In this document: positions 22,678-33,870 of the stretch, piece after piece
Layout of the letters: every line of letters starts with the position of its first letter
Numbering within the stretch: position 1 is the stretch's first letter
From: Tretioscincus oriximinensis
Lineage: Eukaryota > Chordata > Lepidosauria > Squamata > Gymnophthalmidae
Length of the DNA: 64,000 nucleotides
Reading direction: 5' to 3'
NCBI GenBank assembly: GCA_022410635.1
Contig: JAJVDF010000588.1
Span: 367,669 to 431,668 of the forward strand
Notes under the pieces: model-generated
Told to the model about the DNA's origin: nothing
What the model saw: only the letters and a program-made list of their open reading frames with translations
Databases searched by the model: none
Made by a program: the position numbers and the translations under genes

Positions 22678-22885
22678 CCAGCAGCCTGGATAGCTTCGAG
22701 GCAGGAGAGGACAAGCGCCTGGACGCCCGGATGGAGCAACCGGAAGGCGCCCTGAAATGCCATCCTAGGGGAGGCTTTTGCTTCCTTCTGCTTTGAGGGG
22801 GTGCAGTTGGGGCCCCCTGGGTGAGACAGGAGGCTGGACAGGATGGGCTCCGGCCCCGTTCAACGGGGCTCCTCTTATGTGTGTT
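22678..22885 (+). mobile_element. GC-rich CR1-like LINE 3' fragment
   Basis: Keeps AGCAGCCTGGATAGCTTCGA, GAGGCTGGACAGGATGGGCT and a CTCTTATGTGTGTTCC end. Confidence 0.6.
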
Positions 22886-23046
22886 CCTGTGCAAGCAAAG
22901 GCTGCCGCATCCCTGGATTTGCAGTGTCTCGGGGGTGGATCATGCGCGCCCAGGAGGAAGAGGAGGAAGCAACCTGGTGGAGGGGACCGATTGGGTGCGC
23001 TGCGGCGGCTGCCAAACTGATCCCGAATTCAATTCAAGGTGCTAGA

Positions 23047-23410
23047 ACGTACATAAGAACATAAGAACATAAGAAGAGCCATCCTGGATCAGGCCACAGC
23101 CCATCGAGTCCAGCATTCTGTGTCACACAGAGGCCACCANATGCACCTGGGCAGTCCGAACAGAGGAAAGCAAAATATGCTCCTGTTCATGACTCCCTGC
23201 AAATGGTATCTCAGGAGTCCTGCCTGTGGCTCCATCCCGGAGGCGACATCCAGACAACTATCTTAGTATCCATTTATACCCTTAGTGTCCATAAACCTGT
23301 CTAGTCCTGTGAATTGGGCAAGAGCCCATCTAGCCCATCATTGTGTCTCTCCCAGGGAGCCCACCTGGGCAGCCTCAAGCCAAAGAAGGCAAAATCTTCC
23401 GGTCACTTCT
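23047..23410 (-). mobile_element. CR1-like LINE 3' ends (two abutting)
   Basis: 23047-23312 begins with tandem CATAAGAA and is little diverged. 23315-23410 is an older piece (CAAGAGCCCATCTAGCCC). Confidence 0.65.
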
Positions 23411-23429
23411 TCACCAGATGGCAATCAGG

Positions 23430-23645
23430 GATCTGACTGAAGTGTGTAACCCATGCGCCATGGGATGAGGCAAAGGAATACAGGAAAATTATGTATCATA
23501 TAACCCTAGGACAGGGGCATTATTTGAAACCGATAGGCAGAAGAGTTAGGATAGACAAAGCAAAGATCGTTGATCTGTAGAATTTACTTCCAGAAGGGGC
23601 CTGTTTAGCTTTAAGACAGGACTAGACAAGATCATGGAAGTAATG
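23430..23645 (+). mobile_element. Older CR1-like fragment
   Basis: Matches the WNLLPEEV-coding region and the AAGACAGGACTAGACAAG block in diverged form. Confidence 0.5.
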
Positions 23646-23769
23646 GGCATCAATAACCCTGGGGGTCACAGGGGAGAGAGAGGAAAGTAAAAATCGGAGG
23701 GTGGAAGACGGAAACCACGGCAAGGTAAACAATGAATGTATGACGATGGGGCTAGTAGCACTTAGGCAC

Positions 23770-23937
23770 TAACAGTAGAAAAGCAGGTGGGATGAGGATT
23801 CGTAGCCATGTCTGTCCTAACTCTTCAGAAGTGTCTACAAGAGCTTACGCCACCTACTTTTATACTGTTAGTCTCTAACTGCTACTAGCCCCTTTGCTGG
23901 ACTTTCTACTAGACTAACATGGCTATTTCTCTGAAAA
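23770..23937. mobile_element. CAGCAAAGG-family repeat, one end
   Basis: Contains GCCCCTTTGCTGGACTTTCT and GGCTATTTCTCTGAAAATGA. Related pieces lie at 29830-30178 and 61887-61936. Confidence 0.5.
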
Positions 23938-24719
23938 TGAATGTATGAGGCTTTGCTTGATATCCTTTAATATGGTCAAATGACTAATCAGTAAGCTGAT
24001 GATGAATCTAAGAATTGGTTGATACCGAGATCACCTGGGCTTAAGCTGTAGGTTGCTTTTGACTTCTGAGGAGGATGTGGCCCTCAGGGTAGTATACAAT
24101 TGGCCAGGCGTTCGCCTGAGAAGTGACCTCCACTCAAAGCTCTTGACCAATTTCCAGTTGGCAGGCCTACATCAGATCTTAGCCACGGTCCAAAACATAT
24201 TTCTGCTTCACTGTTGATAATATCGATAAATATCCCTTTCTATCTTTCCTCATTGTTTTAAAATTTAACTTCCTTGAGTGACCTCTGATGGTTTTCATAT
24301 TTTGGGAGAGAGAGGGAAATACTTTTCCTTATCTACTTTTCTGTCACTATGTACCATTTTATACACCGTTTATTTTAGAAGCTTAGAAGGCCCAAATGTT
24401 GCCTCTCATGTCTTTTGTGAATCTGTTATACGAGTGACTTGTTCCAACAGGAATTCTGGATTTTAATTTTTATCTCCAATTCTCCCACCCTCTTTTGTTA
24501 TCTGTTTTTCTCTAGTTTCCCTTAGCCTTACTGCAAGGATCTTTGCCTGACAAGAATCTTACCATGACCTGGGTGCCTGGATAGCAATGGAAAACATCGC
24601 ATGATTTTTTCTGGAGTTGGCTGATTTTCACCTAACAAGTGGACCCAAGAGTACATACTGTAGTTTTTTTAAAAAAATTGCTCATCTGGAATTTCCAGCT
24701 CAAGACTAACATTTCACAG
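23938..24719. other. No feature recognised
   Basis: AT-rich sequence before the gene B coding exon. Nothing supported except the acceptor at its right end. Confidence 0.4.
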
Positions 24720-25493
24720 GGCTTAGCTGGCGTCATGAGACATAAAATGGTGCCAGAGAAAGGGAAAACTCAAAATTTGGGCCTCCAGGACAAAGTTAGG
24801 CTAGATCAGGAATACCACAAAGGAGGGAAGCCAGAAGAGGCAGGACAGCCTGGCTCTAGAATAGGTGTAGTGCCAGAGAAATCAGGAGGAACCAAGGCTG
24901 AGAGGAACCATGATTCCTTGAAAGGGGAAGCTCCAGAGACAGTGATGGGCGAGAGGCGTTTGAAGTATCTGGACCCACGTGCAGCCTTGAAAGCCATCCA
25001 GTCCTGTCACTCAGCATGGGGTAAGCCAGAAGATCTGGATGCTGAACCATGGGAGAACGCAAAAGCTTGCCTGGCTTCTTTGCAGGGAGCTGCTGAAGTT
25101 TATCAGCGATTCAAAGGGTTGAAGGATCTGAATCGTGAAGCTCCAGAGAACCCGAGGAGCCTTGAGAAGGTGAAGATAAAGACCAGCAGGCAGGCCAGAG
25201 AAGACCTTCGAGATGACCTGCGTGCCATGAACACCCAACGGAAGCTTTTCAGGGAGTTCCGTTACCAGGAGGCTGACGGTCCCCGTGAGGCCTGCAGCCG
25301 CCTTTGGTATCTTTGCCACCGGTGGCTGAACCCTGAGAGACACACCAAGGAGCAGATCCTGGAACTGGTGATCTTGGAGCAATTCCTGGCCATTTTACCA
25401 TTGGAACTCCAGAGCTGGGTCAAAGGGGGTTGCCCCCGGACCTGTGATCAGGCCGTGTCTCTGGCAGAAGACTTTCCGGCAAGGCGGCAGGAG
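24720..25493 (+). CDS. Gene B exon with SCAN domain
   Basis: Acceptor TAACATTTCACAG ends at 24719. The donor is taken at CAGGAG/GTTAAA (25494), which preserves phase 0 as in A, D and E. Relative to D and E the exon ends before the QLGQE stretch, so the ancestral donor region may have been lost. Confidence 0.7.
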
Positions 25494-25552
25494 GTTAAAT
25501 TTCTGGAAATAGGGGTCTTCAGAGGGTTCACCCCCTCCCCTCTCCCCCCACC

Positions 25553-25614
<62 letters not shown>

Positions 25615-28600
25615 TGGTGGCTACATGGCTTTTGTTGCTTTCTCCACAATAGACACCCTGTGAAGTAAGTGGGGCTGAGATAGTTCTAAAGAACTGGCTT
25701 CATTGAGGAGCGTGGAAACAAACAGGGAGATTTCAAGGCAGGGCGTATTTTGGCTGTTGCCCATGAGCCGTTATTTACTTATTTATTCATTTTACTTCCC
25801 TTAACTATTTTGGGTTTTATAACAATAATAAAAAAATAAAAAATAATATCTTCTTACTACTACTGGCAGCTATATTTTGCCGAAATGCGGTCCTGCTTCC
25901 AGGTAAGAGCCCAGCACTCTACCCATCACACCAAGCTGACCCTACTGTAGGTCTGCTGTGTTCTCTCGGGAAAAGTCCAGCAAATCCAGGAGGAGGGGGG
26001 AAATTCCACAAGTGATTTTTGCAGTCGTTACATGGTACTGTGTGCAAGCAAGGCATTACGTACTGTCCAGACTGAGAACCTATGATCCAAAATTGCATTG
26101 GTTCAAATAATGTCTTAATGCTGTCTGCTTTTAGTTCTTTCTAGTTCCGTCAAGAAGTATTGAGAGCCAGCCTGGTGTTGTGGTTAGCATGTCAGACTGT
26201 TATCGAAGAACTCGGTTTGATTCTGCACTCTTCCATAAAAGCCAGATGGGTAACCTTGGGCTAGTCACATTTCTTTGGAGCTCTCTCAGCCCCACTTACT
26301 CGGCAAGGTGTCTGTTGTGAAGAGAATATGGTTATTTAAGCCACTTTGAGTCCCTTCAGGTTGAGAAAAGTAGGATATAAAAAGCAACTGATCTTCTTTG
26401 AAGGCTGAAGAGATCCAGACATTGCAGCCTTGCTGCATAATCATTTGATGTTGCAGGCTGATTTCATAAGGAAACATCTGGGCCTCTTCAGCCTTGAAAA
26501 AATGAAGTTTGACAAGTGATCTTACTGAAGTATATAAAATCTTTTTTTCTTCTTCTTCGCACTTTAGTTTCCAAAGCCTCTTCTGGTCACGCTTGTTCTA
26601 AAACTGTTTGTTCCAGTTTTCAATCAAGGTCTTCTGGATTAGAGATGATTTAAAACCATGAGTGTAACCAAGTCCTATGTTACTTTCAGGTTCAGTCGGG
26701 CTCTCTTAGGAGCTGAGCCAATCTGCATTATTTGGTTTGAGACCAAACTATGTATAATCCTAGTCAAGGGTGTTTTTGTAAACGAAGGCTTAGAAAGAAA
26801 GGATGTACACAAACCAAAATCAAATTCTCTTGAGGCCTGGTTACACAAGTGCTTTATAAACTGTCTTCAGGACTGAAGACCTGCACTAAATCTTTTATTC
26901 AATCCTGTTCAAATCCGGTTTCTCTGGTTCTCAGTCAAGCTCTTTAGGGCTAAAGATGGTTTAAACACTTGTGTGACTAGGCCTGTAGCTTTGTGGACAG
27001 GCTCCAGAATCTGTCAATCAATCCTCTAATGTTAATTGTAGCCATAGGGCAGCAGAGATAGAACTCATTATAGTAATTTAGGAAAATAAGAGTCGCATCT
27101 AGTCCAACATACCTCTTCACCCCGGCTTTTGACTCACGTTCCTGTTTGTTCTGTCCTTCCAGGGAGGGTGGGTAGGTTGGAGGGAAAGTATGGCTCTTTT
27201 TAAACATTTTATTAATGTGTTTATTTATTTATTGGTCTTCTGTTACCCGCCCTGGAGCCAATGGTAAAAGGGCAGGATATAAATCACCAAATAAATAAAC
27301 CTTAAAGCAGGTTTCCTCATGGAACACCTCAACAGGAAATACCAGGGAGAGGGAAAACAGAAAAGAAACGTAAATGTCTGGGATATAATTTGATCCTTGC
27401 AACTTCATTTTCTTTCCTTATTCATATTTAATGTGATTTGTGTTCTCATTTTAGGGGTCAATGATGATCCAAGAAATGGCTTTGAATTTTTCCACACCTG
27501 AGCTACCGCCGGCAATCTCCAATGAGAAGGCACGTTGTGTTGAAGTAAAAGACGGGAGAAGTGGCAAGACCGATCCCCAGGGTGAGGTTTTCATAGATCA
27601 TTTATGGCTTTGATAACCCATCTTTCTTCCTAAGAGTTCTTGAATGTCATAGAATCATAGAAACTTCAAGGTCTAATCCCCTGCCCAGTGCAGGATCAAC
27701 TAAACCATCCCAGACCAATAGCAACATTACATACATAGTCATTTAAGCTCACTGAGTGACTATGGCCTAGTTGCTGCTTCCCATTGTGTGTGAAAGATTA
27801 TGCTATGCCAGTAACTGCCATCTGTTATACTATCTATTAGAGGAACCATGGAGGTCAAGGCTACGAGCATAGTTCTTGGGAACTTCCCAGTTTATACCAG
27901 GCTTCGTCTAGTCAGGATGGCATAGGTGTAAGGTAACATTACCAAATGTCAGTATTTGGCAGGACTTCCCTCCATTTTTGTTTGTTTATTTACATTTCTA
28001 TGTTGCCTTACACCTAAAGGTCTCAAGGTGGTTAACAATAAAAACCAAATTAACATATTAAAAAATCATATCTGAAATTAAACAACAGCTAGAATTAAAA
28101 ACCTCCCTCTACTCCAACCTCCCACCCCAATTCCTCCCTCGCTGCAGGGCCAGTAGGTACTGAGTGGGTCCTGGATCCTGGCTGCCCTAGGCCCGGTCCT
28201 GCTAGGCTCTAGTGCAAGGATGTGGAACCTTTTTTTCCTGTGAAGGGTCATTTTAATATTTGTAAAATCACCCAGGGTCCATACCCCCTCCCCCCTTCCA
28301 GTACCCCCTCCAAGCTCCATTCCCCCACACCAGGCCTTGCCTCCCCACTTCAGGGCCCCCCCAGCCCCCCCCTCCCCTGAGCCCACGCAGAGGAAGCCCA
28401 TCCCAGGCTCCTGCAAAAAGCACAGCAACCGGCTCTGCCTCCACTCGTCCTCTTGCTGTGTGAGACAGCATCCCACGCTCCAGTGTTCCTATGTAAAGTT
28501 GCTTAAGTTTTCCTTTCTTCCTCAGCAGATGGCAAATGGGTGAACAAAATGAAGCTCAAAGCTCCACAGCAGGAAGATGCTGAGCCGGTGAAGGTTCACA

Positions 28601-29589
28601 GAACCTCTTGGGGAGGATTGCCTTGGTCACAAGAAAATGGAGAACCTTCTGATGGAACAGCAGAGATAAAGAAAGAGCATTGTGAAGAGCAGCAAATTGG
28701 TGAGGTCTATCCTTCTGTGGGAGAAGATGGAAACCAAGCTCAAAGGATTGTTACCAAGAGAAGGCACCGGAGCAGAAGCAAGAAGACATGTGGGGTGTGT
28801 GGGAAGACCTTCAGCCGGAGTACTGTGCTTGCTGCACATCAGAGGACGCACACAGGGGAGAAGCCGTTCATGTGCCAGAACTGTGGGAAATGCTTCAGCT
28901 TCAAGTCTACTTTGGTGGCCCATGAAAGAACGCATACAGGAGAAAGACCCTACACATGCGACCAATGTGGGAAGAGCTTCACTGTCAGCTCGGTCCTCAC
29001 GAGGCACTACAGGGTCCATGTCGAAAAGGAACTGTTCAATTGCTCAGAGTGTGGCAAGAACTTCACGCAGAAGTCGCAGCTGCTCAACCACCAAAAGGTT
29101 CACACGAAGGAGAAGCCGTTCAAGTGCTCCCAGTGTGGGAAGGGCTTCACTCGAAACTCCAGTCTCAAGAATCATGAGGGCACCCACACTGGCGAGAAGC
29201 CGTTTAAGTGCCCCGATTGCGAGAAATCCTTCAGCACATCCTCCCAGCTGGTCAAACATCACCGGGTCCACACAGGAGAGAGGCCATACACCTGTTCAGA
29301 GTGTGGGAAAAGCTTCAGCCAGTGGCAAATCCTCATGGTGCACCACAGAACCCACACAGGNGAGAAGCCCTTCAAGTGTGCCACGTGTGGGAAATGCTTC
29401 TCAGATCGGGCGGTTCACATTCGGCATCAGAAAATCCACACAGGGGAAAGGCCACACCTATGCACCATCTGTGGGAAAAGGTTCACCCACCGTACGGTCT
29501 TGGTGAAACATCAGAAGATCCATGCAAGGGAAGCATTAAACGCACCAAGACAGGGAGAGGAGCGGCTGCTGCTTAAGGAAGTTATATGA
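24735..29589 (+). CDS. Gene B: SCAN-domain C2H2 zinc-finger protein, 9 fingers
   Basis: Probable nuclear DNA-binding regulator. Exons: 24720-25493 (coding from ATG 24735), 27455-27581 and 28529-29589. The joined frame is 648 residues. The N-terminal region includes a pre-SCAN segment ([20 protein letters not shown]) shared with D and E. SCAN covers about residues 169-250 ([19 protein letters not shown] onwards). The linker exon encodes [18 protein letters not shown] with no KRAB signature. A basic stretch ([10 protein letters not shown]) precedes nine fingers at about residues 379-627. In finger 8 the conserved helix Leu is His (DRAVHIRHQ). The first donor, GTTAAA, is weak, and a SINE complex begins about 60 nt beyond it. 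Single-base Ns are few. The start could be slightly upstream if a GTG were used, but the ATG follows a good acceptor. Confidence 0.8.
25553..25611. repeat. (TAA)n microsatellite
   Basis: About 19 uninterrupted TAA units, 60 nt after the gene B SCAN exon. Probably the A-rich tail of the adjacent minus-strand SINE. Confidence 0.9.
25612..25945 (-). mobile_element. Sauria-type SINE, interrupted
   Basis: The minus strand reads tRNA head (GGTCAGCTTGGTGTGATGGG at 25922-25945) to body (TTACTTCACAGGGTGTCTAT at about 25655). About 190 nt of A/T-rich sequence interrupts it. Confidence 0.6.
26160..26400 (+). mobile_element. Sauria-type SINE, BovB-like tail
   Basis: Head AGCCTGGTGTTGTGGTTAGC, body CTCTCAGCCCCACTTACTCG, tail AGGATATAAAAAGCAACTGA then TCTTCTTTG. 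Confidence 0.75.
26398..26540. mobile_element. Two CR1-like fragments in inverted orientation
   Basis: 26398-26450 is minus (AAGGCTGAAGAGATCCAGAC) and 26470-26540 is plus (GGGCCTCTTCAGCCTTGAAA). Together they form a hairpin-like arrangement. Confidence 0.5.
26541..27109. other. Intronic; weak inverted repeat
   Basis: 26829-26860 (CTGGTTACACAAGTGCTTTA) and 26960-26988 (TTTAAACACTTGTGTGACTA) are near reverse complements, perhaps an old MITE. Otherwise nothing is recognised. Confidence 0.35.
27110..27300 (+). mobile_element. L2-type LINE tail
   Basis: L2 3' UTR with ACCCGCCCTGGAGCCAATGG and an AAATCACCAAATAAATAA tail. Confidence 0.65.
27455..27581 (+). CDS. Gene B linker exon
   Basis: Acceptor GTTCTCATTTTAG ends at 27454 and donor CCCAGG/GTGAGG starts at 27582. 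127 nt, phase 0 in and phase 1 out. Encodes [20 protein letters not shown] and a Lys/Asp-rich end. Confidence 0.75.
27648..27730 (-). mobile_element. Classical CR1 3' fragment
   Basis: TCATAGAATCATAGAAACTT, the reversed CR1 octamer tail, then CTAAACCATCCCAGACCAAT. Confidence 0.65.
27965..28085 (-). mobile_element. L2-type LINE tail
   Basis: TATTTACATTTCTATGTTGC and CACCTAAAGGTCTCAAGGTG are the reverse of the L2 3' signature. Confidence 0.6.
28215..28480. mobile_element. hAT-like element, left end
   Basis: CAAGGATGTGGAACCTTTTT and GTGAAGGGTCATTTTAATAT match the left end of 5963-6484, followed by a similar C-rich interior. The right boundary is not resolved. Confidence 0.45.
28529..29589 (+). 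CDS. Gene B zinc-finger exon
   Basis: The acceptor is CTCAGCAG, a tandem NAGNAG; either AG keeps the frame and differs by one residue. Nine C2H2 fingers run from [20 protein letters not shown] to [20 protein letters not shown]. The inter-finger link before finger 4 is VEKELFN instead of the usual TGEKP. Stop TGA at 29587-29589. Confidence 0.9.
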
Positions 29590-29829
29590 ATGCAACCAGT
29601 TTTACTTAGTTCTTAGGCTTCCATGGTCAGCTCCTGGTGCCGAGTTTGGACAGGATAAGAAAAAAACAAGTTGCAACTATTGGGGAGGTCTCAGAAATAT
29701 GTTTTCAAGAAATCCTCAAATCTTCAGCGTCTGAGTCACAACCAACCAACAAGTAAGCTTGGTCCAGTCCCAAGTCCACAAACATTCAGAATATCAGTAT
29801 GGAATGAAAGCAACATGAGGAGCAGGAAG
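29590..29829 (+). other. Gene B 3' untranslated region (probable)
   Basis: Sequence after the stop codon. No AATAAA was found before the repeat at 29830; a later AATAAA lies at 31217-31222. Confidence 0.35.
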
Positions 29830-30178
29830 TCCAGCAAAGGGGCCAGTAGCACTTTGAGACTAACTGGAGAAAAGTGGGTGGCATAAGCTTTCATAGACAC
29901 GTCTACTTCTTCAGATGCTGAGGGACTAATGTCAGGGTCAGGTATTTATAGGAAACTGTGTAAGATGACAAAGCATATGCAAGTGTGACAAGGTGATAAA
30001 CTCCAGGTTTAGAAAAACAGGTAAATAGCAGAAACTAATCATCTCATGTAAAAAAGTCTCTGGGGCAACAAGAGACTTGTTAGTAACACTTTGAGACTTT
30101 TCCTGTTAATCTCAAAGTGCTACTGGCCCCTTTGCTGGACTTTCTACTGGACCTACACAGCTATTTCTCTGAAAATGA
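29830..30178. mobile_element. Inverted pair of CAGCAAAGG-family repeats
   Basis: Left arm GAAGTCCAGCAAAGGGGCCA and right arm GCCCCTTTGCTGGACTTTCT are reverse complements. Either one foldback element or two opposed copies of a family also seen at 23770 and 61887. Confidence 0.55.
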
Positions 30179-31499
30179 GGAACAGAGTCAAAGAACGGTT
30201 CAGGATCAAATACGCACAAAGCTGAATTGCACAAAACACACAGGAAAAAAATACTGACATTGCTTCCAACAATGAGGAAATGCAAGCCAGCTCCTTAAGA
30301 AGCCGATGTGCCTGCCTCTTCCTGATGTGAGTGGTGTGCCTTCCAGCTTTGCGGCATCAATCTTTGTGACCATCAGAGGAGAGCTTTTATTTTTGATGAC
30401 TCCGTGACACCAGTTAGTGCCAGTCCAAGACCACCTCCTTCTTGCTATGCATCACTGTTAGCCAAGTGTGGTTTGCTGCTCAGTTTCTGGCAGAGATTCT
30501 GCTTCCAAAACTAAGTTCTCATCAAGGGCAAGGCAAGTCAGTTGTTACTTCAGACTCAGCCGTGAGTCCGAGTCTGCATAGTCCCAATTCTGGCAAGGCA
30601 TGTTATCCATAGTCTTGGCTTTTTACCACACAAGGGTCTATTTAAAATTGCAGCTATTTACATTTTGCTGAACTACAACTTCCATTATCCCTTGGCAGTT
30701 TTAGGCCAACCTGATTAGCTTCTGTTGGACCATTCACTCATCTGGCCTTTCTGTAGTGGATGTGTCTAATAAAAGAGAGTAGGCCAAGGTCAACCTTTGC
30801 TTCTTCAGATGTGTCCATAGGGACAAAAATATGACTCTCTTGTGTAACTGAATGCTGCAGGGGATTCCCAATGTATCCTACATGTGCTCAAATGTCCACA
30901 GTTGCTTGCTGAACAAAGAAGGACAGGCACGTCAAAACAGTACCGGAGTTTCTATCTTTTAAGCTATGTGCTGCAAAGAAACTACAAAAGAGATGCCAGA
31001 TGTTTCCAAGAGAGAGTAAAGCCACTGGATTTATAGATGCACATTGGCTAGTTATGGGCATTTTGAGCATTGAAGAGGGTATCTTTGTTTACTACATCTC
31101 TCTCTCTCTTTGTACCGTTCTGTTTGATGGATTTCTGCAGCTGATATTATTCCCTGTCTCCTGACTATCTCCTAAAAGAGGATATTGTATATCATTCATG
31201 TTAACAAAACAATAATAATAAAGTGCCTACTAATTAGCCCTTCTCTGAAAGGCTTGTTTTGCCTGTGGCTAACACACTGAGGATCTGTTCTGGTGCTGGT
31301 CAAGATTTGCCGCATGGATAAAGTGATTATATGTTTCTATGCATAGTAAGCCAATTTATTTATTAATTGCATTTGTATACCACTCTTCATGCCAATGGAC
31401 ATAAGTAAATACAGCTGTTGCACATGAAAACACATTAATTCCTTGTGATTTCTGGCTGCCTCTTTCTTGTTTTCTTCCCTTCAGTCAAGGAGGCTCTTC
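30179..31499. other. No feature recognised
   Basis: 1.3 kb without recognisable exon or repeat. TC-rich run at 31098-31112 and an AATAAA at 31217-31222. Confidence 0.4.
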
Positions 31500-31930
31500 T
31501 CCCTTGCACCTCTCAAACAAGATGGCTCTTCTAGTGACAGCTGAGGAAAGGGGAGCATTTCACTGGAAACTGATGAGCGGTCTTCCTATCTTTGGTCTTT
31601 TTCCCCTGCTTCCCTCAGGCAAGGTGGCTCTTCTGGTGACAGTTGAGGAAGATGGAAGCCACCAGTGGAAACTGATGGAGGGTCTCACTAGCTTGGTCTT
31701 TCTTCCCTGCTTCCCTCAGGCAAGGTGGCTCTTCTGGTGACAAGAGAGGGGGAAGCAGTGACTGGGAGCTGATGATCTTTCCAGCTTGGTTTTTCTCCCT
31801 TGCTTTTGTCAGGCAAGGTTCTTAGGTTGACAGTTGAGGAAGTGAGGAATCGCTGTTGATGGCAGTTGAGTAAGAGAGGGAGGGGCTACCATTGGAAGCT
31901 GATGAATGGCCATCTTGGCTTGTTCCTTCT
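31500..31930. repeat. Tandem repeat, about 100-bp unit, 4 copies
   Basis: GGTGGCTCTTCTGGTGACAG or close variants recur at about 31521, 31623, 31724 and 31816. The first two units stay open in one frame (MALLVTAEERGAFHWKLM; VALLVTVEEDGSHQWKLM). Confidence 0.8.
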
Positions 31931-32162
31931 GATATCCCCCTTTGTGATAGTGACAAAATGTGAACTAAGTACTTGCTTCAGATGCATTTTTATAGCTTTT
32001 CTTATCAAATGCACCTGGTACATAAAGTTCTATTTCTGGACCCGTTTATACAAATGACTGGGAAAAAACACAAGAGAGACATAACATGTTTATTGAGTAA
32101 CAAACCTTTATGAAATTCAGTTTCCACTCTTTGGAATTCACGTCACTGCAGGTGAGCTTAAA
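31931..32162. other. No feature recognised
   Basis: AT-rich spacer between the tandem repeat and a MITE; 32155-32162 is the left target duplication of that MITE. Confidence 0.4.
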
Positions 32163-32360
32163 TAGGCTGACCAGATGATCCCTTTTGTGGGGGGTGGAAA
32201 CCCGGTTTTGGGGTGCCTCTCGGTTTTTGCTGAGGAAATTTTTTTTCAAAAAAAGATTTTCTTTTNGATTTTTTTTAAATTTTACTCAGCAAAAACCAGA
32301 AGGCACCCCAAAACTGGGTTTTCAACCCTCTCCCCCCAAAAGGGGTCATCTGGTCAGCCT
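32163..32360. mobile_element. Palindromic hAT-type MITE
   Basis: Ends TAGGCTGACCAGATGATCCC and GGGGTCATCTGGTCAGCCT are inverted, and the arms pair over most of the 198 bp. Flanked by AGCTTAAA at 32155-32162 and 32361-32368, a perfect 8-bp target duplication. Relatives at 39015 and 49036. Confidence 0.8.
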
Positions 32361-32534
32361 AGCTTAAACAGGCAGGCAACAGTAATAGCCAGCAAAATCA
32401 GCACTTGAATTATAAATTAAGGAATAAGGGGAAGGAATTTTGGGGTAGTATGATAGACATGAAATGCATGCAGCCCCATCTACTCAAAAAATGGAACCTT
32501 TCTTTATGAAAGTGTACATTTATATGTTAATTTT

Positions 32535-33007
32535 AGTAATACAAAAGTGTACAAAATCATGCATGGGATTGACAGGGTAAATAGAGAAAAATGTTTTCTC
32601 TATCACACAACACAAGGACCAGAGGGCTCTCCTTAAAACTGTTGGGTAGAAAAGTGAGAACAGACAAAGGAAAGTATTTTTTCACCCAGAGGGTCATCGG
32701 CCTGTGGAATTTACTTCCGGAAGAGGTGGAGGTAGCTAACAGCTTGGATAGTTTCAAGACAGGACTAGACAGGTTTATGGACACAAAGGGTATAAATGGA
32801 TACTAGGATAGTTGTCTGGATGTCGCCTCCTGGATGGAGCAACAGGCAGGACTCTTGAAATACCATTTCCAGGGAGTCATGAACAGGAGCATATTTTGCT
32901 TTCCTCTGTTCAGGCTGCCCAGGTGCATCTGGTGGGCCTCTGTGTGACACAGAATGCTGGACTTGATGGGCTGTGGCCTGATCCAGTACGGCTCTTCTTA
33001 TGTTCTT
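32535..33007 (+). mobile_element. CR1-like LINE 3' end (TTCTTATG family)
   Basis: Open ORF end 32591-32806 (KYFFTQRVIGLWNLLPEEVE; DSFKTGLDRFMDTKGINGY), UTR and a terminal TTCTTATGTTCTTA. Confidence 0.8.
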
Positions 33008-33504
33008 ACATAAAGAGAAAAAATTGAAAGGATCAGACAAATGGGAATAAATATTAAAAAACATGGACACATTTGCTAGAAGAGCAAATAACGACTATCA
33101 TTGTAGGAATATAACCGAATACTAGAGAAAAATAATAAAATTGCTACAGAAACATTTCTAAAAGGCTCATCCTTTTAAGAAACACTTGGCCAGGACAGAT
33201 GTTATTGTGCNTTTACATCTCTACTATGATAAACAAATGTACTAATAAATATAAGCCTTAGGCCAGCGTTTTGAGTTTCTCACAAAGTGGTGTAACTATA
33301 ATTCAGATTTCTTACTGGGATAAGACAAGCATTTGTGGAGGGCAAGTGGAAGGTTCTGACTTTCTGCTTAAGATACCCTGAAGCAGTTGGTGGGCCACTA
33401 GATGGGCTGTGGCCTTATCCAGCAGGGGTTTCAGTGAAAAATATTGTATGGAAATTTGCCTTGATTACTAGATTCCTGTCTGTAGTCCAAGTACTTCCAA
33501 AGCC
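33008..33504. other. No feature recognised
   Basis: AT-rich. A short GGGCTGTGGCCTTATCCAGC at about 33404 hints at a scrap of CR1-like sequence. Confidence 0.35.
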
Positions 33505-33870
33505 TCCATAAAGAATCAGAGTTGGAATGGACCTCCAGGGTCATGGGATCCAACCCCCTGCTCTACGCAAGGTTCACTAAACCATCCCAGACACGTGGCT
33601 ATCCGGCCTCTATCCGAAGACTTCAAGTGAAGGAAAACTTAACCACTCATGTGGCAACCTATTCCACTGGTTGACCACCCTTAGTGTCAGATATTTTTTT
33701 CCTGATCTCAAATCTAAATCTACTTCCTTGCAGCATCGTCCCATTGTTTCTAGTCCTTCCCTGTGTCACAGATCCCTCTGCTTTATGAAAAGCCCTTCAA
33801 GTATTTGTGGACAGCTATCAGGTCTTTTCTTCTGCAGACTAAAAATCCCTTGATTGTTTAACCACTCCTA
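33505..33870 (-). mobile_element. Classical CR1 LINE 3' region
   Basis: Minus strand. Blocks include GAGTTGGAATGGACCTCCAG, CTAAACCATCCCAGACACGT and the Leu/Lys-coding region to about 33870. Confidence 0.75.

Noticed and set aside
22288..22894. Several overlapping GC-rich open frames on both strands
   Set aside because: CpG-rich sequence lacks stops by composition. Treated as a promoter or leader region, not as a coding gene.
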